Positions 57,207 to 63,516 of a DNA stretch of 64,000 nucleotides are shown piece by piece. Made by a program: the position numbers and the translations under genes. A model generated the notes under the pieces. That model had not been told where the DNA came from. It saw nothing but the letters and a program-made list of their open reading frames with translations, and searched no databases. This DNA is from Photobacterium sp. GB-56. GTDB taxonomy: Bacteria; Pseudomonadota; Gammaproteobacteria; Enterobacterales; Vibrionaceae. Positions within the stretch are counted from its first letter, which is position 1. Every line of letters starts with the position of its first letter. Location: NCBI RefSeq assembly GCF_003026105.1, contig NZ_PYNW01000004.1, positions 62,001 to 126,000 of the forward strand, in the 5' to 3' direction.

Positions 57207-57809
57207 ATGAAAAGAAATTTGTATGCAGTGTTTGTTTTTTTTGGTTTATTAAGCGGTTGTTCAACCACTCTTAAGCCCACGACTGTAGGGTCCACAACAG
57301 GTGAATTCAAAACAAACCATAAGATTTCATATGGAGGAGTAAAGCTTAATGAAGACTATAAAGAAGAATACTCTAAACTTGTCTTCATAAAAACTGACGA
57401 AAAATCTAAAAAATATAATGAGTTTTTTCTTAAATCCGTTGAAAATACAAAGAAATTTGAAAAGGTTGTAGACGTAAAAGGTATGGAGATGATCGTTTTT
57501 GAAAAAGACCTAACTGATAAGGTTTCAAGTGTCTCTGATTTAATAGGTCTTCATAACTTGCAAAAACATATAGGTAACTTTCTTATTATTGAACCTTATG
57601 TCGAATGGAAAGGCGGTTATAACTACGTTGCTAGCATTAAGGCGATCGATGCAAAATCTGCAAAGGAAGTCCTTCACTTGGAGAACAGTGCTTTTAATTG
57701 GGATGGCCTTGATCAGCCACTATTCTTCCCTTTGTTTAATGGTTTAATACAATGGGTAGAAGGAAGAGAAATCAACCAAGAAAATAAAAAAACGAAGAAG
57801 AAAAGTTAG
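57207..57809 (+). CDS. Putative lipoprotein (cassette gene)
   Basis: A 200-residue protein with a lipoprotein signal: MKRNLYAVFVFFGLLSGCSTT, lipobox LSGC with Cys at about residue 18, so a membrane-anchored lipoprotein, probably in the outer membrane (Ser after the Cys). The rest is a lysine-rich alpha/beta protein that I do not recognise and it ends in a highly basic tail (NKKTKKKS). It lies between R1 and attC2. The RBS is weak. Confidence 0.7.
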   Translation: MKRNLYAVFVFFGLLSGCSTTLKPTTVGSTTGEFKTNHKISYGGVKLNEDYKEEYSKLVFIKTDEKSKKYNEFFLKSVENTKKFEKVVDVKGMEMIVFEKDLTDKVSSVSDLIGLHNLQKHIGNFLIIEPYVEWKGGYNYVASIKAIDAKSAKEVLHLENSAFNWDGLDQPLFFPLFNGLIQWVEGREINQENKKTKKKS

Positions 57810-57825
57810 AAGGACGGCTCTTAAA

Positions 57826-57917
57826 AGCTAACAAGTTGCTTAAACGGAAAAATAATAGTTGGCCTTCGCTTCACATTTTAGCCAGCTATTTTATTGCCGC
57901 TTAGCAAGGTGTTATGT
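57826..57917 (+). other. attC2 recombination site (VCR-like)
   Basis: R'' AGCTAAC, then AAGTTGCTTAAACGG; the other arm reads CCGCTTAGCAAGGT before R' GTTATGT. The inner arms (AATAGTTGGC / GCCAGCTATT) also pair. The central TTCGCTTCACATTTTA segment is shared with attC3. It begins 16 bp after the lipoprotein stop. Confidence 0.87.
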
Positions 57918-57941
57918 ACTTTTACGGAAAATTAGATATTT

Positions 57942-58538
57942 ATGGATGAAAATACTGAAAATTGGCGTCAGTACTACGAAAAGGCACTGTCTCGCCCACA
58001 TTCAAAACGTACTGAATTTGCTGTCAGACTTAATGAATCAAACCTCAAAGTAGCCACTGACTGTGGTTGTGGAACCGGCAGTGATATCGATTATCTATCG
58101 GGTCAAAATTACAAAGTGTTTGGGTTTGACGTTAATCCTGATTCAATAACTATTTGTAATGATAGATTTGGTTCAAATCCACAAATTAACATTGAGCAAT
58201 CTTCGTTTGAATCGTTTCGGTACCCAAAATCGGGGGTAGTAATTGCAAATAACAGTTTGTTTTTTGCAGTCCCAACTGTGTTTTCGACGACTTGGCATAA
58301 CATTGAATCCTCATTAGTTGTCGGTGGGGTATTTGCTGGCGACTTTATGGGTTATAAAGATAGTTGGGCTTCAGGTTTTCGCGTTCCAACTTCACCTTTC
58401 ACAGAATCAGAGATTCGAGCAATGCTAACTAATTTTGACATAGTTAGTTGGTCTGAACGAGATGAAGTAGGTCAAACAACAATAGGTGCAACGAAACATT
58501 GGCACATATATTCAGTGGTCGCCGTGAAACGTAAATAA
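57942..58538 (+). CDS. SAM-dependent methyltransferase (cassette gene)
   Basis: A 198-residue class I methyltransferase. Motif I is ATDCGCGTGSDIDYL; VFGFDVNPDSITICNDRF holds the acidic residue that binds the SAM ribose; ANNSLFFAVP is the motif IV position; it ends in a beta-hairpin (HWHIYSVVAVKRK). Substrate unknown. The stop codon TAA is supplied by the first bases of repeat R2, which fits insertion of a cassette with its gene end at the recombination site. Confidence 0.83.
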   Translation: MDENTENWRQYYEKALSRPHSKRTEFAVRLNESNLKVATDCGCGTGSDIDYLSGQNYKVFGFDVNPDSITICNDRFGSNPQINIEQSSFESFRYPKSGVVIANNSLFFAVPTVFSTTWHNIESSLVVGGVFAGDFMGYKDSWASGFRVPTSPFTESEIRAMLTNFDIVSWSERDEVGQTTIGATKHWHIYSVVAVKRK

Positions 58539-58590
58539 CAGATAAGGATATGTGTCGCGTAGCCGACACCTATCCGAAGTGTTGGACAAG
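58534..58590 (+). other. Short attC-like hairpin at the left end of R2
   Basis: AATAACAGATAAGGATATGTGTCGCGTAGCCGACACCTATCCGAAGTGTTGGAC: R'' TAACA, L'' GGATA, hairpin GTGTCG/CGACAC, L' TATCC, R' GTTGGAC (fits GTTRRRY exactly). Its first bases form the stop codon of the methyltransferase gene. Confidence 0.65.
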
Positions 58591-59371
58591 CCCAAGCCAC
58601 CTTATATAAGTAAATATTGGAAATAGCATGAAGGGTGATGACAAAAAGAAGTCGAGCGTTATCCTTGGTGTGAACCAATCATTTTAATACTATGATTTAT
58701 AATAAAATCCTCTTTAATTCTGAAGCGTTAAAGCCATTATCCTTATTATTTAACGTCGGTTATCTGGGGCGAAATATCCCCGTTAATTGCATGACATGTT
58801 GGCAGCAGGGGCAAAAGGGTTGGGCTTTTATACGTACCGTTTTATTCGGTGAGGGCAACGTCAGTTACCCTGCTAACATGAACATAAATTGGATGGCTTG
58901 AAGCTGTGTCTTATCATCACCACAAGCCGCAATAATGCCTAAACATGGAGATGAACCCTTCTTTGTCGCCACCTCTCTTATCTCCATTTCCTTTCTTTGC
59001 GAGTTTCAGATAATCCTATTTCAATGAAGCGAAATGCTTTTTTACTGGCCATGAAATAACCTGTTTATTTGTCCAGTTATAATGCAAATCGTAAATTTTT
59101 CCGATTAAGTCTCGTTTTTAATCAGAAAATTTTCTTAATTATCTCAGCTTCTATTTATAAGGTATTGATATATATGATGTAATATTCATAGCTGTGTTTT
59201 TAATCCGACGGACAAAATACCGTTCTTACTTTTACCAACGTAAACATATCGGGTAGATGCTAATTTTTGCGACTAAGGTAATGAAAATAAATGTTTTTAT
59301 TTATTAGAATGTTGAATATTTGCTGTATTAATAAAGCGTAAAAGTAAGAATGCTTATTAATATACTGTTAA
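58536..59371 (+). repeat. R2: long composite repeat, complete copy (836 bp)
   Basis: Same architecture as R1: short attC-like hairpin, IS91 3' remnant on the - strand (58760-58918), R0-like yaiI-flanking part, 15-bp inverted repeat arms near the right end (GTTCTTACTTTTAC at about 59222 and GTAAAAGTAAGAAT at about 59338), CTGTTA at 59366-59371. Confidence 0.87.
58760..58918 (-). pseudogene. IS91-family transposase, C-terminal remnant (in R2)
   Basis: The - strand encodes the end ...CCQHVMQLTGIFRPR followed by a stop; upstream coding sequence is lost at the same point as in R1 and R4. Confidence 0.6.
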
Positions 59372-59425
59372 ATTGGCACAGTCGAAAAGTATGTAGGCTG
59401 TTAGTCTCATAAAGGATAATTAGTG

Positions 59426-60760
59426 ATGAATTGTAGTCAGTTGTTTTACAGTATAGATGAAAGTATAGAAACCCTTCATCAACGAACTAAACTTTCAGAT
59501 ATCGTATTGTCGAAAGGCATAAATAAGAAAGATGAAGTAATTGAATTTTTGAAAGCAGAACTCAGTGCTGCATTTAAATGCAAAGTAGAGTTTTGGTTGC
59601 AAGGCTCTTATAAAAGTAGCACGTTAATTAAGCCTGTAGATAAGTATTCCTCTTATGATATTGATATTGGAGTTTACCTACTATTTGACGCGGAGGAGGA
59701 GGAGATTGATGCTCAAGATGTTAAGGCTACATTAAAGGATGCATTAGAATCTTATTGTCAGATAAATGACGAGGCTAAACTACAAAAATCAAAGAATGCG
59801 TGTGAAGGTCTTACATTTTCGTCATTTTTAACTCTCGATACACCTATTTATTATAAATCTGATCTTGAAACAAAGCTTGCTACAGATAAAGGATGGATTG
59901 ATAGCGATCCTAGAGCAATTCAAGAATGGCTTACGAATTACTATACAAATAGTGGTGACCGAGCGTTGATGAAGCGATTGGTACGTTATTTTAAAGCGTG
60001 GGTAAATGTTAAATGGCAAGGTACAGAGTTCAAAAAAATTCCATCGTTGGCCATAAATGTGCTTGTAGCTCAACATATGCAAAAGTATGAGAATGAAGAT
60101 GACAGCTTTATACATACAGTTTTAAGTATATGTGAAGAGTTGGAGTCTACTTTCATCGTTAGTAATCCACTTAATGGAAATAATATTTTAACAATGCCAG
60201 AAGATGCTGAAGCATTTGCGCATCAAAAATTAGACCATTTAAAGAAGGTTTGTTTAAATTGCTCCGATTCAACTGAATTGGAACGATCTGTCGAATTTTC
60301 CAATCTATTTCAACATTATTTCCCTCAAGTCGAGCTTGATCCATCTTCTGGTAGTATAAATCTTCCTGCAGTTACAACAGTTCCTGAAATTTCTATCTGC
60401 CGATATGATAAAAATGGAAAACACGTAGAAACTATAGTTACTAATAGCGTAACTGTGAAAAAAGGTGATTCGCTGACATTCACGATTTGTAACCATAGTG
60501 ATTTTAATTCATTTGCCGATGCGCACTGGACTGTTAGGAACGTTGGTAAGCAGGCAACTGATGCTAATGATATCGGTCATAAAGTGTCAGGTCGAACAAA
60601 CGAGAGTCATAAGAGAGATACTACGTACACAGGTGCTCATACGATGGAATGTATGATTACTTATAATGGTTCGGTAATTGGCATTCAAACCATTAATGTA
60701 GAAGTTAAGCCTGCCACAACATTGAGAAGAAAAAGAGTATTTAAGGGTGGGAGACGCTAA
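59426..60760 (+). CDS. CBASS CD-NTase (cyclic oligonucleotide synthase) with C-terminal sensor domain
   Basis: A 444-residue nucleotidyltransferase. The catalytic core has the G-S motif in FWLQGSYKSST (about residue 62) and the metal-binding acidic pair in YDIDIGVYL (about residues 78 and 80); the third acidic residue is likely in LTLDTPIYY. Residues about 140-290 are the helical half. Residues about 325-430 (DKNGKHVETIVTNSVTVKKGDS, HWTVRNVG, HKRDTTYTG, TMECMITYNG) form a beta-sandwich like the AGS-C sensor domain found on CD-NTases. On phage infection such enzymes make a cyclic nucleotide that activates the effector encoded next. ATG at 59426 has AAAGGA 9 bp upstream. Confidence 0.85.
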   Translation: MNCSQLFYSIDESIETLHQRTKLSDIVLSKGINKKDEVIEFLKAELSAAFKCKVEFWLQGSYKSSTLIKPVDKYSSYDIDIGVYLLFDAEEEEIDAQDVKATLKDALESYCQINDEAKLQKSKNACEGLTFSSFLTLDTPIYYKSDLETKLATDKGWIDSDPRAIQEWLTNYYTNSGDRALMKRLVRYFKAWVNVKWQGTEFKKIPSLAINVLVAQHMQKYENEDDSFIHTVLSICEELESTFIVSNPLNGNNILTMPEDAEAFAHQKLDHLKKVCLNCSDSTELERSVEFSNLFQHYFPQVELDPSSGSINLPAVTTVPEISICRYDKNGKHVETIVTNSVTVKKGDSLTFTICNHSDFNSFADAHWTVRNVGKQATDANDIGHKVSGRTNESHKRDTTYTGAHTMECMITYNGSVIGIQTINVEVKPATTLRRKRVFKGGRR

Positions 60761-60762
60761 TT

Positions 60763-61341
60763 ATGTGGGACTTATTACCATCAAAGTTAAAGTATGGATT
60801 GCCTACAGCAATTGCTATCATCTTGTATTTGGCTTTTAACCAATATCTTGAGCAGCCAATGCTAAGGTCAATATCTTATACAATTACAGCAATAACCATA
60901 TTGTCATGGTTTGTTGGTAAATACCTGTGGAAGTATGTATATATCGACTACTTTAAGAATAATTTTTGTCCTGACTTTAACGGCAAATGGACTGGAAGGA
61001 TTCAATCTAATTTTAATGGAGGAACAGTTGTTGAGTTTCCAGTTACAATTGAAGCAGATTTCTTTTCGATAAAAATGAAAGGTCAAACAACAATAGGTAG
61101 AAGTTACGCTAACTACTGTAAAGTAATTAGAACTGAAGATGACGGTTTTGAGCTCGAATATATGTTTAAAGGGGTAAATGATACTCCTTCTGAAACCGAT
61201 ACAATTTTTTACGAAGGTGCGGCTAGGCTGCATGTTACCGATGTCCCAACTATGAAAATGAAAGGCGTATTTTGGACAAATCGTTGCTGGCAAAATGGCA
61301 AAAATACAGCCGGGATAGTTGAATTTACAAAAGTTGAATAG
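60763..61341 (+). CDS. CBASS effector, 2TM + beta-barrel (Cap15-like)
   Basis: A 192-residue protein with two N-terminal transmembrane helices (about residues 11-29 and 34-56), a short basic stretch, and a C-terminal beta-rich domain starting at FCPDFNGKWTGRIQSN. This is the architecture of SMODS-associated 2TM-beta effectors (Cap15), which bind the cyclic nucleotide through the barrel, oligomerise and disrupt the inner membrane, causing abortive infection. It starts 2 bp after the CD-NTase stop, so the two form an operon. No Cap2/Cap3 or HORMA/TRIP13 genes accompany them, so this is a minimal (type I) CBASS. Confidence 0.82.
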   Translation: MWDLLPSKLKYGLPTAIAIILYLAFNQYLEQPMLRSISYTITAITILSWFVGKYLWKYVYIDYFKNNFCPDFNGKWTGRIQSNFNGGTVVEFPVTIEADFFSIKMKGQTTIGRSYANYCKVIRTEDDGFELEYMFKGVNDTPSETDTIFYEGAARLHVTDVPTMKMKGVFWTNRCWQNGKNTAGIVEFTKVE

Positions 61342-61354
61342 CCGTATATGTGCC

Positions 61355-61412
61355 ATTTAACAAATAAGGATATGTGTCGCGAAGCCGACACCTATCCGAA
61401 GTGTTGGACAAG
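61355..61412 (+). other. Short attC-like hairpin at the left end of R3
   Basis: ATTTAACAAATAAGGATATGTGTCGCGAAGCCGACACCTATCCGAAGTGTTGGAC; the R'' ATTTAAC fits the RYYYAAC consensus best of the four copies, and R' is GTTGGAC. It lies 14-17 bp after the effector stop. Confidence 0.65.
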
Positions 61413-61581
61413 CCTAAGCTACTTTATATAAGTAAATATTGGAAATATCATGAAGGGGGATGCCAAAAAGAAGTCGAGCGTTATCCTTGGTGTAAACCAG
61501 TAATTTTAATACACTGATTTATAATAAAAACCTCTTTTGTTCTGCAGCGTGAAAGCCATTATCCTTATTATTGAACGTCGG

Positions 61582-61812
61582 TTATTTGTGTCGAAATATT
61601 CCCGTTAATTGCATGACATATTGGCAGCAGGGGCAAAAGGATTGGGCTTTTATACGTGCCGTTTTATTCGGAGTGGGCCACGTAAGTTGTTCTGCTAACA
61701 TGAACATAAATTGGATAGCTTTAAGCTGTTTCTTTTCATTACCCCGCAGCAAAGCATAATCACGTAGCCGACGAAATCCTTTCGGTAATATATACTGCAA
61801 TATCCATATTTA
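61582..61812 (-). pseudogene. IS91-family transposase, C-terminal fragment (in R3)
   Basis: The - strand encodes about 75 residues including YILPKGFRRLRDYALLRGNE, KKQLKAIQFMFML and FCPCCQYVMQLTGIFRHK before a stop. The LPKGFxRxRDYxxLxxN and CPCC patterns are those of the C-terminal end of IS91-like Y2/HUH transposases. The catalytic N-terminal and central parts are deleted. Confidence 0.7.
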
Positions 61813-62089
61813 ATAACTTTGAAGCACATGCCTAAAGACCTAAAGAAAAGCTGTAAGTCATTGCGATCAATTTTCCGGTACTCCATGAGTGTGTTTTGAT
61901 CTGTTGTGTAGAATGTTGTTTAAGATCTTCGGTAGTTAATTTGTCTAGTGATTTATCCAGTTGATGGATAATGCGACGTAGAGCACGAGTATAAGCATCA
62001 ATCATAGCGGGGCGTTTACCTTGCAAGGTGAGATGGGTAAGGTGTTGTTCATAAAAATAATCTGAACGATGTTGCTATGCTTTGTTCAT
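61813..62089 (-). pseudogene. IS91-associated tyrosine recombinase, N-terminal fragment, frameshifted
   Basis: On the - strand: ATG at 62089, MNKA, an in-frame TAG at codon 5, then QHRSDYFYEQHLTHLTLQGKRPAMIDAYTRALRRI...LTTEDLKQHSTQQIKTHSWST, a frameshift, and KIDRNDLQLFF. This is the SAM-like core-binding N-terminal domain of the site-specific recombinase that accompanies IS91-type transposases in marine gammaproteobacteria. The nonsense codon, the frameshift and the missing catalytic domain make it a pseudogene. Confidence 0.72.
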
Positions 62090-62165
62090 GATAAATATTC
62101 CTTTTTTAAAGGTATATTTACCGTAGTCGAGCTTATGGGCTTTCACTCTGCCGCGAAGCGGCCTC

Positions 62166-62265
62166 GTTCAACAAGCACTTCAAACGGAACAAAAACAGTT
62201 AGTTAGGTTCCGCTTCGCTTCACATTTTAACCAACTATTTTTGTCCGCTTAAGTGGGCGTTATAC
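62166..62265 (+). other. attC3 recombination site (VCR-like)
   Basis: R'' GTTCAAC, then AAGCACTTCAAACGGAAC; the other arm is TGTCCGCTTAAGTGGGC before R' GTTATAC. Inner arms AGTTAGTTAGGTT / AACCAACTATT pair imperfectly. It shares TTCGCTTCACATTTTA with attC2. Confidence 0.87.
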
Positions 62266-62284
62266 ACTAGAGAGGATCCCGTAA

Positions 62285-62656
62285 GTGGATTTGGAACAAC
62301 ACATTAAGGAAACATGCGAACATCTCGAAAAAACAGTTTCGTTGATGGGCTGTAAGCTTTGCAAGAAACTTAGCTACATCGAGACTTTGGAAGATGTCCT
62401 AATAGTATTGTTGAATGAAAATGATAAAGGTGCAGTTTCAGGCGCTAGGTATTTAATTGGCGTTTATCTCGGTGAGATTGTATTAAATCAAACTGGTGGT
62501 GAGTGGTTCAAGAGTGAAGTAAATAACCATTTAGCACTTCGTATAAATAACCAACAGTCGTTTCCAATTGAAGCAGTTGAAGATTTTATTCAGCAACCAG
62601 TCAAGGGAAAACTTCAGATCTTTGCGAAAGGGTTAACAGTTGTGCATTGTGTATAA
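62285..62656 (+). CDS. Hypothetical small protein (cassette gene)
   Basis: A 123-residue soluble protein, helical in its first two thirds, with a Cys cluster MGCKLCKK near residue 22. I do not recognise the family. The start is GTG with GAGAGGA about 8 bp upstream. The stop codon TAA is supplied by the first bases of repeat R4, as for the methyltransferase cassette. Placement between attC3 and R4 fits a single-gene cassette. Confidence 0.65.
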   Translation: MDLEQHIKETCEHLEKTVSLMGCKLCKKLSYIETLEDVLIVLLNENDKGAVSGARYLIGVYLGEIVLNQTGGEWFKSEVNNHLALRINNQQSFPIEAVEDFIQQPVKGKLQIFAKGLTVVHCV

Positions 62657-62708
62657 CAGATAAGGATATGTGTTGCGAAGCCGACACCTATCCGAAGTGT
62701 TGGACAAG
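62652..62708 (+). other. Short attC-like hairpin at the left end of R4
   Basis: TATAACAGATAAGGATATGTGTTGCGAAGCCGACACCTATCCGAAGTGTTGGAC; R'' GTATAAC, R' GTTGGAC. It overlaps the stop codon of the upstream gene. Confidence 0.65.
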
Positions 62709-63490
62709 CCCAAGCCACCTTATATAAGTAAATATTGGAAATAGCATGAAGGGAAATGCCAAAAAGAAGTCGAGCGTTATCCTTGGTGTGAACCAATAAT
62801 ATTAATACCCTGATTTATAATAAAATTCTCTTTAATTATGAAGCGTTAAAGCCATTATCCTTATTATTTAACGTCGGTTATCTGGGTCGAAATATCCCCG
62901 TTAATTGCATGACATGTTGGCAGCAGGGGCAAAAGGGTTGGGCTTTTATACGTACCGTTTTATTCGGTGAGGGCCACGCCAGTTGCCCGGTTAACATGAA
63001 CATAAATTGGATCGCTTTAAGCTGCTTTTTATCATCACCAAAAGCCCAATAATGCCTAAACATGGAGATGAAACCCTACTTTGTCGCCATCTCTCTTATC
63101 TCTATTTCCTTTCTTTGCGAGTTTCAGATAATCCTATTTCAATGAGGCGAAATGCTTTTGTTTGCTGGTAATGAGACTACCTGTGTTTTTACCCAGTCAT
63201 AATGCAAATCGTAAATTTTGCCGATTAAGTCTCGTTTTTAATCAGAAAATTTTCTTAATTACCTCAGTAGGTGCTTTTAACTTATTGATATTAAATAACT
63301 AGCTTTACTGTTTGTGTATTTAATCCGATGGACAAAATACCGTTCTTACTTTTACCAACGTAAATATATCGGGTATATGCTAATTTTTGCGACTAAGGCA
63401 ATAAAAATAAATGTTTTTATTTATTAGAATGTTGAATATTTGCTGTATTAATAAAGCGTAAAAGTAAGAATGCTTATTAATATACTGTTA
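62654..63490 (+). repeat. R4: long composite repeat, complete copy (837 bp)
   Basis: Same order as R1 and R2: TAACAG hairpin, IS91 remnant (62878-63036, - strand), R0-like part, right-end arms GTTCTTACTTTTAC (about 63341) and GTAAAAGTAAGAAT (about 63457), CTGTTA at 63485-63490. In the segment GTAGGTGCTTTTAACTTATTGATATTAAATA it is closer to R0 than R1 or R2 are. Confidence 0.87.
62878..63036 (-). pseudogene. IS91-family transposase, C-terminal remnant (in R4)
   Basis: The - strand reads KKQLKAIQFMFMLTGQLAWP ... FCPCCQHVMQLTGIFRPR and a stop, a clean reading frame for the last about 50 residues. The upstream part is replaced by non-IS sequence. Confidence 0.65.
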
Positions 63491-63516
63491 TAAACCACAA
63501 GAAGTATCAATGTAGT

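Larger units (their letters stand above)
61358..62105 (+). repeat. R3: derivative repeat with a longer IS91 fragment
   Basis: The first about 385 bp match R1, R2 and R4. At about 61743, where the other copies switch to yaiI-flanking sequence, R3 continues into more IS91 sequence (61745-61812) and then into the start of the IS-associated tyrosine recombinase gene. The R0-like half and the CTGTTA end are absent; attC3 follows instead. Confidence 0.75.

Noticed and set aside
58472-58678. Antisense ORFs of 60-68 codons over the left ends of R2 and R4 (also 62614-62796)
   Set aside because: They are frames across the hairpin and the 3' ends of real cassette genes, with no RBS; their similarity to each other only reflects the DNA repeat.
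58692-58901. + strand ORF of 69 codons inside R2 (and 61571-61759 in R3)
   Set aside because: It lies antisense to the IS91 transposase remnant, whose - strand frame gives a recognisable protein end. It is not open in all copies.
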